NCBI GenBank assembly: GCA_943789475.1
Contig: CALSUG010000003.1
Span: 212,680 to 276,679 of the forward strand
Reading direction: 5' to 3'
DNA from: an uncultured Alphaproteobacteria bacterium
GTDB lineage: Bacteria; Pseudomonadota; Alphaproteobacteria; Micavibrionales; UBA1664
DNA length: 64,000 nt
The notes beneath the pieces were generated by a model that did no database searches, was not told the DNA's origin, and was given only the letters and a program-made list of their open reading frames with translations. Shown in pieces: positions 43,552-52,554 of the stretch (position 1 is its first letter; each line of letters begins with the position of its first letter). The translations under genes were made by a program, and so were the position numbers.

Positions 43552-45077
43552 TTTTGTTCATCCTCTTCTTCTGGTTGTTCCGTGACGGTATTTAAAATGC
43601 TGTTCACATCATTGATGCTCAATCCAAGTTCGGTGATCTTGGCTTTTTCACGCGCGAGTTGCTCAAGGACTTCTTCCCAATCCAAACCTTGCGCGGCGCA
43701 TTCATCTTCCAAGGTTGAGAGGCCAATTTGCATGCGTAAATGCGCGGCTTTGGCCTCTTTGACAGGGTCAACCCATCCACGCCCGGGGCCGATCCATTTG
43801 GATTTTGTCCATGCGTGAAATTTCTCGTAAAAATCAGGAGCTTCAACAATGCCTTTGTTAATCGCTTCCTCTAACCAGAGTTCATAAACGGGTTTCGCCC
43901 AATAATTGGATAACCATTGGCGTTTCGCTGAGAAATACCGCCACGCCTCCAACAGTGCCGCACGCGCCGATGAATAATTGGTTTTAGAAAAATCCTTCAT
44001 CAACAATTCGAAGGGAATATTCAATCCAGCGCCAATATGACGCAGGATGTTTTCAACAAATTGCCCGTAACCGCTGTTCGGTCTGCTCGGTGTGAACGGT
44101 GCGACCTTGTCACCGGGGAACATCGGAATAATTGATCCACCTTGGAGTTTGATATCCCATTCATTCCGCGCCGCCATATAATCATCACCTGATCCGCCAA
44201 ACACCTCGGCAATGGATTCACCATCCATCGGTGTTTCGATGAATGCGGCAATCATCGCATTCACAACGGCAGCTTGTAATTCAGAGCGCTCATAATGATC
44301 CAACATTTTAAACATGGGCATGATGGATGTCAGAAGCGGTTTACCGCGATGTTGGCCTGTGCGTTCTTTATCATGAACGTGAATGACCCGCCTGCGCCCG
44401 AATTTTGTATGGGTTGGAATACGTTCCCAATTCATGGCATCAATACCTAACCCCAAAAACGCATCCCCGGGGTGGGATTTACGGATGTGATAAGCAACAG
44501 GCGCACCATAATTATCGATCTCAATCCCAGCGCGTAAATTTTTACGATCTTGTTTACCAGATGGATTAGACAAGCGATCCGCTTCCACCAATTGAATCGT
44601 GGTGGCATATTTTTTGCCTCTGTTCCCAAGCCATAATGGAAGAGCCAAAGCCTCCCCATTGATAAGGCTAGACCGAAACACCAACGCGGTCATGCCAGCG
44701 AAGTTCAAACTTTGCGCGGCATCGCAATTCGTACTTTCTGCCCATGATCGCCATTCGGATTCCACATGACGCGCCCATTCATCAGCCCATTCCTTGGTTT
44801 GACCAAGAGCTTTATAATCAGGCGTGACAGATAATCGTAAACCCGTGCCGACCACATTATCGGTCAGGGTTTGCATGGCCCCAGCCGCAACGCCGTGGTT
44901 ACGGCTAAGATCACGAGAGCGAGAAACCAATGTCGGCAACTCATTCAACAGATCACTATCTGCTGATCCAATCGGTGGCAACCAACTGGACAATTCACGA
45001 GAGCGATAGGATGCCGCGCGATGTGCTGTATCATTGGCCTTCATTGGAAGACCCGATGAATCTAAAATTTGAATCAT
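43548..45077 (-). CDS. Phage portal protein (lambda gpB family)
   Basis: ERSELQAAVVNAMIAAFIETP, NIPFELLMKDFSKTNYSSARAALLEAWR. Confidence 0.9.
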   Translation of the reverse strand: MIQILDSSGLPMKANDTAHRAASYRSRELSSWLPPIGSADSDLLNELPTLVSRSRDLSRNHGVAAGAMQTLTDNVVGTGLRLSVTPDYKALGQTKEWADEWARHVESEWRSWAESTNCDAAQSLNFAGMTALVFRSSLINGEALALPLWLGNRGKKYATTIQLVEADRLSNPSGKQDRKNLRAGIEIDNYGAPVAYHIRKSHPGDAFLGLGIDAMNWERIPTHTKFGRRRVIHVHDKERTGQHRGKPLLTSIMPMFKMLDHYERSELQAAVVNAMIAAFIETPMDGESIAEVFGGSGDDYMAARNEWDIKLQGGSIIPMFPGDKVAPFTPSRPNSGYGQFVENILRHIGAGLNIPFELLMKDFSKTNYSSARAALLEAWRYFSAKRQWLSNYWAKPVYELWLEEAINKGIVEAPDFYEKFHAWTKSKWIGPGRGWVDPVKEAKAAHLRMQIGLSTLEDECAAQGLDWEEVLEQLAREKAKITELGLSINDVNSILNTVTEQPEEEDEQK

Positions 45078-45127
45078 GATGTTTTTATTGATACCTTTAT
45101 GATAATTACAATTGTAGGAGTTAAAAC

Positions 45128-45706
45128 TTGATCCCAAGCATCTGCACCAAAGTGCAAAATCTACTAAATGACGGCATAACCAAAGAGTGCCATGTTGTTT
45201 ATTTACTTACATGCATAAGAAAAATATTAGAGCAAGAAGATCAAAACTCTGATTTCGAGCTTCTTAAATTCTACAGCGACTGGGCATTGCATTCAAAATT
45301 GCAAGGTCATACAGCACAAAATGTACTATCCTATTTTAACAAAGAGCATTCACTTTTAGTTAACGGCGATGAAAACCTTCCAACTGAAATACAGAACATA
45401 TCTAAATTTAATAACTTGATTGAAGACGTTAAAAAGTTCCTTGAAATACACTCTATATCTGTTCCTGAACACACATCTTCTAATTCGTCTAAGTTCATTT
45501 CTTTATATGCCTCTATCATTGAAGACTGCCCACTTATCATCAATCCTCATATTTCTAAGGGCGCTCAAATTACTAAAGTAACTGTCAAAGTAGAATTTGC
45601 AGAGCATGTTCAACATAATCAGCAATATTATAAAGTACGTTGGATCATTACAGACACAGTCGGAAATGATGGTGAGTTATTTGTCATCAACTCCTTTGAT
45701 GTTTAA
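45128..45706 (+). CDS. Plus-strand hypothetical (moron) between portal and gpW genes
   Basis: Intact 192-aa ORF opposite to head operon. Confidence 0.55.
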   Translation: MIPSICTKVQNLLNDGITKECHVVYLLTCIRKILEQEDQNSDFELLKFYSDWALHSKLQGHTAQNVLSYFNKEHSLLVNGDENLPTEIQNISKFNNLIEDVKKFLEIHSISVPEHTSSNSSKFISLYASIIEDCPLIINPHISKGAQITKVTVKVEFAEHVQHNQQYYKVRWIITDTVGNDGELFVINSFDV

Positions 45707-45933
45707 AATCTTGTGCGAATAATACCGCGGCGTGAATTACCTTTTAACCGTGCGACCTCTAATTCCATCTCATTGATGTAATTTTCTAATCGCTCAATAT
45801 TCGCCTCTGAATATGTGGTTGCACCAAAGCCATGCATGTTGACGCTGACCTCTTGTGTTCCCGTCAATAAACGATGGCGCGCTTCTTTGGCTTGAACCAA
45901 TCGTGATTCAAGTTCTAATAGTGTTTCTGTCAT
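45703..45933 (-). CDS. gpW-like head-tail connector
   Basis: Small; LESRLVQAKEARHRLLTGTQEVSVNMHG...YTEANIERLENYI-like pattern; synteny. Confidence 0.75.
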   Translation of the reverse strand: MTETLLELESRLVQAKEARHRLLTGTQEVSVNMHGFGATTYSEANIERLENYINEMELEVARLKGNSRRGIIRTRF

Positions 45934-46028
45934 TATGATTGTTCCAATGAAAAAGCCACTCGAAGGTGGCTATTTGAAATAAGTTTTTACATTTTTATGG
46001 ATTACAATAGCTTAATAGAATTGAGGAG

Positions 46029-46664
46029 CTACCAAGTACTAGATACTCGTATTGGGGTAAGATTAATATCTATTATTTCTCCAAGATCGTTTTGTATAGG
46101 TATCGACTTATCGATTTTTTTTGGAGGCGATTTATACCAACGTAGACAAATATTGGCTAAATCACTAACAGCGGGAGACTGTCTAGATAGCAGGTCTCTT
46201 GTTAATCCCTCATTTCCTTCCATAAAATAATCTCCCTCTTTTGAAAAGGCTTGATATGATGAAGACATATCAACTTTTCTTTTTTGAAACATTTTACTAG
46301 GAACGGTCATCGTTTTGCCCATTTTATCAAAATATTTTTTGTACACTGGAGCTGTAAAATCTATAATGTGCTCTTGCGTTTCTACCCAGCAATGAAAGGC
46401 ATTACTATTTGAAGAAAATGTTCCATCTTGGCTAACATTAGAAAATGATAAAACAGTATCACTCGGATCATCTACAAGGATGAAAGCTGATCCCATTACA
46501 GGTTTCGCAGGTATTTTTAAGGCTCTTTCAATTAAAAAAGCACCGATAGTATTATAAAATAAGCAAGATGCACCGGCTCTATCGTCAAGTTTTTCAGATA
46601 CAGAATGGATGACACGAAACAGCCGTTCATACTCTAATAATTTGATACACAATTTTTTTGCCAT
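46029..46664 (-). CDS. NlpC/P60-like (DUF2026-type) papain-fold protein, moron
   Basis: Cys in GASCLFYNTIGAFL, His in AFHCWVE, Asp in HIIDFTAP; located inside head operon. Confidence 0.6.
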   Translation of the reverse strand: MAKKLCIKLLEYERLFRVIHSVSEKLDDRAGASCLFYNTIGAFLIERALKIPAKPVMGSAFILVDDPSDTVLSFSNVSQDGTFSSNSNAFHCWVETQEHIIDFTAPVYKKYFDKMGKTMTVPSKMFQKRKVDMSSSYQAFSKEGDYFMEGNEGLTRDLLSRQSPAVSDLANICLRWYKSPPKKIDKSIPIQNDLGEIIDINLTPIRVSSTW

Positions 46665-46777
46665 GCACTAAATCACTTTCAAAGACTTCAATATAAATGA
46701 TGTAAGGTTACAATATTTACCTATACTTATATCACTTTTGTAAGGTTCTTTGAAATCAAAGAACTACAATATAAAAT

Positions 46778-48799
46778 TTATAAATACGGATCATCCGCTT
46801 TTACGGTTTTCCGTTGTTGGAAACGTGGTTTGTTCGTTTTTGGTTTCGTTTCTGATTTTGGCTTGTCTTCGCCATTTTCTGGCAATGGCAATTCAACACC
46901 GCGTGTCGGTTTTTTCTTATTAACGCCCAAGGCTTCCTCCAATCGTCTCCATTTGTAATCGGACATGCGATCCAATCCATAAACACTCGCCGCAGCGCGT
47001 GCATAAACACGACAGTCCAAGGCTTCGTTATTACGGGTTGGGTCTTTTTCCCAGACTTGTTTTGGAAATCCTCTTACGATTTTTGTAACGCACCTCTCGG
47101 CAGTTACTTGTTTAAAATATTCCTCGCCATATTCAGGGAATAAACACGCCCCCGTTGGCATTGGAATACCGTTTTCCAATTCCTCTTGTGTTGGCCATTC
47201 CAGTTTTAACCAGCGATAAAGCTCCATCTTGGCAACAGGGCCAGAGACATTCCAAACACGCAAACCTCGGCGTTTACCACCTGTATCGGCCTTGGATACG
47301 CTTAAAATTAATGCCGTATCACGATCTTGACCTTTAATCGCCATCACCGTTCTTGGTTGCGATGCGCGTGCGCCCGATCCACCCCATACGGCTTGCGGAT
47401 GTTGACGGACAAAGGCATAGACATCTTGCGTGGCATAACCAGAGTCAACGGCCATAACCAGAATGGGCATGGTATGACCAGAAGCATGAGGCCAATCTTT
47501 TTCAAGCACCTCAATATTCAGGCGCTCCCATGTTTCCTTTCGAGCTGTATCACCATCGATCACAATATAATCAACAGACCAGCTTTTCTTATCACGGCCC
47601 CATGCAACAACTTCACATTCAATACGATCTTTTTGAACATCAACACCAGCGGTTAAGAATAATCCATCCCGTGGCACAATGCTTTGCTCGTATGTTTGAC
47701 GGCGTTCATATAATCTTTGCCATTGCGGTGCTTCGGATGATTCCTCATAAGGCTCACCCAAAACCGTATTCACAAACCCCTTCATCAAATCAGGTTCGCG
47801 TTTGGCTTCCTCATACATCACCGTCGCATCTTCCCATGAGAACCATCCAACAGGAGAGTAAAGCGATGATAAATGATAACCAATTGTGCCATCAATGGAT
47901 TCAGCGGTTGGTCGCCATTCACCTTTTGCCATCATGTCTGTTTTTTCATGATTGCGGATGGCGTAATTGCATTCCTCGCAATGATAGACTGTCTTATTAG
48001 GTTCTCCTTCTGGCCATTTTAATTGCGTGAATTTAAAATATTGATAGTGATCACATTTTGGACAAGGCATGTGAAAATAACGCTGATCCGACTTTTCGAA
48101 TTCACGCTGTATCCGTGATATGCCCTTAACCGTTGGTGTACTCACCAAGAATATTTTACGGCGATTCCGAAATGTCGCAGATCTCCGCTCCGCCAATAGG
48201 ATCGGATCGCCTTCACCGTTTACATCGCCGGGATAGGCATCAACCTCATCCATAAACAAATATCGGGCTGGCATAGATCGTAATCCAGCCGCCGAATTTG
48301 CCCCCGTCATCACAAGAAATCCGCCATCGAATTCCTTGCTTAAAATCGTATTTCCACTGTCACGCTCACGCTGTGGTTTGACCCGTTCTGCCAGAACAGG
48401 AATATCTTGCAACAATGGATCAATCCGTTGTTTCGAGCTTCTTTTCGCCAATTCCACCGTAGGTGACACCGCCATCATCGGCCCCGGTGCGATATGGATC
48501 ACATATCCAATCCAGTTATTTCCGCATTCTGTTCCGCCAACCTGTGCGCCTTTCATAAAGACAATGCGCTGTGTTGGTGAACTCGTGGACAGTTCGTCCA
48601 TGACTTCTTTTAAATATGGCGTCCGCGCTGTTTTCCATTGACCTGGCTCTGCCGATGATTTGCCAGAAAGTAAGCGATGTTTATCAGACCAGTCCGATAC
48701 GAGATAATGAGGTTCAGGGATAAATCCGTTTAAGAATATGCGCTGAACAAAAGATGCATCATACTCAATCGAAATTGAGTTTTCCGTCTCCAATGTCAT
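46778..48799 (-). CDS. Terminase large subunit (GpA family)
   Basis: FMKGAQVGGTECGNNWIGYVI Walker-like, MDEVDAYPGDVNGEGDP, C-x2-C zinc motifs. Confidence 0.95.
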   Translation of the reverse strand: MTLETENSISIEYDASFVQRIFLNGFIPEPHYLVSDWSDKHRLLSGKSSAEPGQWKTARTPYLKEVMDELSTSSPTQRIVFMKGAQVGGTECGNNWIGYVIHIAPGPMMAVSPTVELAKRSSKQRIDPLLQDIPVLAERVKPQRERDSGNTILSKEFDGGFLVMTGANSAAGLRSMPARYLFMDEVDAYPGDVNGEGDPILLAERRSATFRNRRKIFLVSTPTVKGISRIQREFEKSDQRYFHMPCPKCDHYQYFKFTQLKWPEGEPNKTVYHCEECNYAIRNHEKTDMMAKGEWRPTAESIDGTIGYHLSSLYSPVGWFSWEDATVMYEEAKREPDLMKGFVNTVLGEPYEESSEAPQWQRLYERRQTYEQSIVPRDGLFLTAGVDVQKDRIECEVVAWGRDKKSWSVDYIVIDGDTARKETWERLNIEVLEKDWPHASGHTMPILVMAVDSGYATQDVYAFVRQHPQAVWGGSGARASQPRTVMAIKGQDRDTALILSVSKADTGGKRRGLRVWNVSGPVAKMELYRWLKLEWPTQEELENGIPMPTGACLFPEYGEEYFKQVTAERCVTKIVRGFPKQVWEKDPTRNNEALDCRVYARAAASVYGLDRMSDYKWRRLEEALGVNKKKPTRGVELPLPENGEDKPKSETKPKTNKPRFQQRKTVKADDPYL

Positions 48800-49259
48800 T
48801 TAAATGCTCCCTTACATATCGCTCTAAAATGATGTGCAATTGATGCTCCTCAATTTCTAATTCTGCCGCCATTAATGCCGATACACGCGAAGGCCAATTC
48901 ATCCAGCTATCTCGAACTTGTCGCGATAACTGACCAACTTGTGCCTTCACCATGTCTTTATGAATGAGTTGCCCTTTTTTTTCTTGAAGGGCGAATTGTG
49001 TTAATTGCGCTTTGTAAAGTTCATGCGCGGTTTTGATTTTAGTGTAGGAATTTTTGTCTTTGGCTGAGGTGTTTTGATCCACCGCCATCATCAAATTTTG
49101 TTTTGTTTGATCGGTATTTTCGTCCCATTCTAAGTCTGCTTGTTCGGTGTCGATTTGTCCATTTTTATCAAGTGTAATTCTTTGTGCATCTATCGCTTTG
49201 CGGACGGCCTTATCACTCACCCCTCGGTGGCGTGCATATCCTCTGATTGATGTTTTCAT
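48765..49259 (-). CDS. Terminase small subunit (Nu1-like)
   Basis: N-terminal HTH (YARHRGVSDKAVRKAIDAQRI), position. Confidence 0.75.
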   Translation of the reverse strand: MKTSIRGYARHRGVSDKAVRKAIDAQRITLDKNGQIDTEQADLEWDENTDQTKQNLMMAVDQNTSAKDKNSYTKIKTAHELYKAQLTQFALQEKKGQLIHKDMVKAQVGQLSRQVRDSWMNWPSRVSALMAAELEIEEHQLHIILERYVREHLNDIGDGKLNFD

Positions 49260-49269
49260 GAATGAAATA

Positions 49270-49305
49270 TTCCACTTTACTTCTCTCCACGATGAAGCGT
49301 TACTA
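49270..49305 (+). promoter_or_regulatory. Shared ~36-bp promoter-like motif, copy 1
   Basis: TTCCACTTTACTTCTCTCCACGATGAAGCGTTAC; compare 49598 and 60234. Confidence 0.5.
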
Positions 49306-49337
49306 GGAGTAGTTTTAAATTATTGAAAGGTTTAAAT

Positions 49338-49583
49338 ATGATTAAGAATCATGTAGTTGAAGATATATTCTTATCCACTAAATTAGATATAGAGCGTAAC
49401 ATGTTTTTACTCAAATATGCCCACGAAACAATCTTTAAAGCGGATATATCGGACATCACCGAAGAGCATTTAACAGCCATCAATGACATGAGTGATACTC
49501 TACTCAAAATGCGTCAAGACACGGATAAATTCATCGAAAATAATCCTGATATTTTTAATATTGAACCCTCTCAAAAAAACTAA
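49338..49583 (+). CDS. Small hypothetical phage protein
   Basis: Intact ORF downstream of motif copy 1. Confidence 0.5.
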   Translation: MIKNHVVEDIFLSTKLDIERNMFLLKYAHETIFKADISDITEEHLTAINDMSDTLLKMRQDTDKFIENNPDIFNIEPSQKN

Positions 49584-49597
49584 AAAATAACCATCTA

Positions 49598-49633
49598 TTC
49601 AACTTTACTTCCTCTCAAATTGAAGCGTTCATG
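49598..49633 (+). promoter_or_regulatory. Shared ~36-bp promoter-like motif, copy 2
   Basis: TTCAACTTTACTTCCTCTCAAATTGAAGCGTTCATG upstream of DUF3489 gene. Confidence 0.6.
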
Positions 49634-49658
49634 GGTCTGTCAACGAAAGGAAAAAACC

Positions 49659-49940
49659 ATGACACAAACAACAAAAAAACTACAAACTGAAACGCCAAAA
49701 AACGATCAAAAAGTTAAAGCACCTGTTTCAAAATCAGCCCCTGCAAAATTAACCAAAAAGGCGATGGTCGAAAAACTTCTCAAGCAAGAAGACGGAACAA
49801 CCATTGAAGAGGTTGCCGAAAAAACAGGTTGGAAAGATCACACCATCCGAGGTCACTTTTCTACGATCAAGAAAAAAGGAATGAATGTCATCAGCGAAGC
49901 AAAAGATGGCAAACGCCACTATAAAATACAGTCATCCTAA
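49659..49940 (+). CDS. DUF3489-type protein
   Basis: TKKAMVEKLLKQEDGTTIEEVAEKTGWKDHTIRGHFSTIKKKGMNVISEAKDGKRHYKI. Confidence 0.85.
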   Translation: MTQTTKKLQTETPKNDQKVKAPVSKSAPAKLTKKAMVEKLLKQEDGTTIEEVAEKTGWKDHTIRGHFSTIKKKGMNVISEAKDGKRHYKIQSS

Positions 49941-50954
49941 TATTCTTTCAACGTCACCCATCTTAATTGATTTATAAAATCTAACATGTGGGTGTCGTCT
50001 TTCACCTTCAGGAAATTCTAAAACCCAAACACCCAATGGATTTTTTTCTCCACTAATCAATAGCAATTGTTTAATGAATACAGGTGCTAATTCAGAATAA
50101 TCAATAATCATCTTTTCCAAAAAATCTAAAAACTCGATAAGTGGTAATAATCCAAATGGTGTCTGTTCATGCTCAATTTCAATAAGTGGTGGCATGATTG
50201 AACCATCTGGCTGCATTATAAAATCATTTAATATCACTTTTTGACCATCCTTTGGATGCTCGCTACTGTTTCTTGCATTTCTTACGAGCCACAAGAATTT
50301 CTTTTTTTCTTCCCAAATATTTAAAACTTCATCATCGACATTAGGAAGATTTTTGAATGCCTCACTGTATTTTTCTGGGCTAGGCTTGTTTCCTTCATTT
50401 GGAAGAAAGTGAATTTTATATAATAAGAAAATGTTGTCTTTGGCTTTATCAGCCTTTATTAAAATATTATGCACTTTTGTTTTTAAATCAGTGATCGAAG
50501 GTAATGAAAAACCATTAGGTTTTTGTACTGTATTTTCAACAAAATCTTCATTTTTAGAAATTTCTTTCTTTAAATCTGATATCATTTTTTGAAGCTCTAA
50601 AGCATCTTTTGTAAGCTCAATAGTAGCTTCAAAGAACTCTCCAAGCGGAGGTCGTACTTCAGCATTTTTTTCATCAAATATATATTTTGCAGTTAATAAA
50701 ATTTTTGCGACTGTAGGGTCATTGTAACCACAAGGTATAATTTTTTGACTTTGATCTGGGATATCTGGGTTGGTTCTTTTTGGATCAACATCATCTGCCA
50801 AAAGAACTTTATATATTGCTTGTTCTGTTATTGTATAAAGTGCATTGGAAGTTGATAAAAACTCTTTGACTTGGGAATTGTCATCATCTCCCCCCACTTC
50901 TAAAGTGATAGCTCCCTCACGTTGCCGATCTATTGCTCTTTTTTTTGTCGTCAT
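49932..50954 (-). CDS. Hypothetical moron with HEPN-like RNSSEH motif
   Basis: WLVRNARNSSEHPKDGQ (R-x4-H) in a largely helical 340-aa protein. Confidence 0.5.
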   Translation of the reverse strand: MTTKKRAIDRQREGAITLEVGGDDDNSQVKEFLSTSNALYTITEQAIYKVLLADDVDPKRTNPDIPDQSQKIIPCGYNDPTVAKILLTAKYIFDEKNAEVRPPLGEFFEATIELTKDALELQKMISDLKKEISKNEDFVENTVQKPNGFSLPSITDLKTKVHNILIKADKAKDNIFLLYKIHFLPNEGNKPSPEKYSEAFKNLPNVDDEVLNIWEEKKKFLWLVRNARNSSEHPKDGQKVILNDFIMQPDGSIMPPLIEIEHEQTPFGLLPLIEFLDFLEKMIIDYSELAPVFIKQLLLISGEKNPLGVWVLEFPEGERRHPHVRFYKSIKMGDVERILG

Positions 50955-52198
50955 TTAAGCGATATTATAGCAAACTTTTCTCCAGTGTTAGCATGAATCG
51001 CTTTTTCCCCTGTAAATTCCTGCCAACGTTTTACAATCACATCGACATATTTTGGGTCAAGCTCAATCAATCTGGCGCGTCTTTGTGTTTTCTCACACGC
51101 AATCATTGTTGATCCTGAACCGCCAAATGCATCCAATATAATATCTTTGGTTTTGCTTGAATTATGAAGCGCACGTTCTACTAATTCGATAGGTTTCATC
51201 GTTGGATGAAGATCATTTTTAACAGGTTTATTGACGAACCAGATATCGCTTTGAGAGCGATCACCACACCAAAAATGCTCGTTTCCATCTTTCCAACCAT
51301 AAAGGATAGGCTCGTATTGCCGTTGATAATCTGCACGTCCCATTGTGAAATGGTTCTTTGCCCAGATGATAAATGTTGACCATCGGCCACCAGCTTTTGT
51401 GAATGCCTCATGCAATGTGTGTAATTCAGATGAACTCATACAAATATAGAGTGCGCCTTTGCACATCATCATGAGATTGGTGCAGATATCGTAAAGAAAA
51501 CCTTCGAATTCATCACCGAGATTATCGTTTTTAATGGCACGGGCAGTCCCACGCATTTTCTCTTTGGCGGAGTTCGCGTAATTGACGTTATAGGGTGGAT
51601 CGGTAAACACCATGTCCGCCAACTCTTCACCCATCAAATTTTGATAGGCATCAATCATGGTGGAATCACCGCATAGAACCTTATGATCACCGCAAATCCA
51701 AATATCACCCGTGACGGATGTCGGTTTTTCGGGAATTTCAGGAACGGCATCTTCATCGGTCTGACCAGCGCCAGCACCATCATCCATTAAAAGAATATTG
51801 GATAATTCATCCTCATTGAAACCCAATATATCGATGTCAAAATCCAAATCATCCAACACATGCAATTCTTGGCGTAACAAATCTTCATCCCACCCAGCAT
51901 TTTCCGCGATTTTATTGTCGGCAATCACCAGCGCACGGCGTTGTGTTTCATTCAAATGACTTAAACGAATAACAGGAACAGTTGCCAGATTAAGCATTTT
52001 AGAGGCCAATAATCGACCATGCCCTGCAATAATCGTATTATCCTCGGCAATCAAAATCGGATTTGTAAAACCAAATTCCGTCATCGATGCCGCGATTTGC
52101 CCCACCTGTTGACTTGAATGAGTTCGTGCATTTTGAGCATAAGGGATGAGATCATCCACTTTCAAATGTTCAATTTGTGTTTTGCTTTTATCTGTCAT
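50951..52198 (-). CDS. ParB-domain DNA methyltransferase fusion
   Basis: ParB-like IIAGHGRLLASKML; TDPPYNVNY; DAFGGSGSTMIACEKTQRRARLIELDPKYVDVIVKRW. Confidence 0.9.
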   Translation of the reverse strand: MTDKSKTQIEHLKVDDLIPYAQNARTHSSQQVGQIAASMTEFGFTNPILIAEDNTIIAGHGRLLASKMLNLATVPVIRLSHLNETQRRALVIADNKIAENAGWDEDLLRQELHVLDDLDFDIDILGFNEDELSNILLMDDGAGAGQTDEDAVPEIPEKPTSVTGDIWICGDHKVLCGDSTMIDAYQNLMGEELADMVFTDPPYNVNYANSAKEKMRGTARAIKNDNLGDEFEGFLYDICTNLMMMCKGALYICMSSSELHTLHEAFTKAGGRWSTFIIWAKNHFTMGRADYQRQYEPILYGWKDGNEHFWCGDRSQSDIWFVNKPVKNDLHPTMKPIELVERALHNSSKTKDIILDAFGGSGSTMIACEKTQRRARLIELDPKYVDVIVKRWQEFTGEKAIHANTGEKFAIISLK

Positions 52199-52231
52199 GA
52201 GATAGTCCTTTTCGTGATTTGGGTTCGCATG

Positions 52232-52308
52232 GGTCCGCACCCTAGGTCCGCACCTAGAGCGCCTATAAATGCTCAATTGTTGTTGTAAATTTGTTCGAAG
52301 TGCGGACC
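52232..52308. repeat. GGTCCGCACC boxes (two direct, one inverted GTGCGGACC)
   Basis: GGTCCGCACC at 52232 and 52245; GTGCGGACC at 52300; CTAGGTCCGCACCTAG hairpin. Confidence 0.6.
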
Positions 52309-52406
52309 AAAAAAAATAGCTGTCGCTAGAAAGTTTTTGCGCCTAAGCCCGCCGCATACGCATAAACCGCCGGAAGTACCTTCGCGTCTAACAGGGAGAC
52401 CAGACA

Positions 52407-52436
52407 ATAAAAAAAGCCACGGTTTTACCCATGGCT
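52407..52436 (-). terminator. Rho-independent terminator (minus strand)
   Basis: AGCCATGGGTAAAACCGTGGCT followed by T-run on minus strand. Confidence 0.7.
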
Positions 52437-52554
52437 TGTGTGACTTCCGGCGATTATGATTTAAAAGTTACGTGATTTTGTGCGCCGTGTCCGCAACTAA
52501 TTTGTTCGCACCGAAATTTATTTAAATGTCTCATGAAAAATGTAGAATACACAG

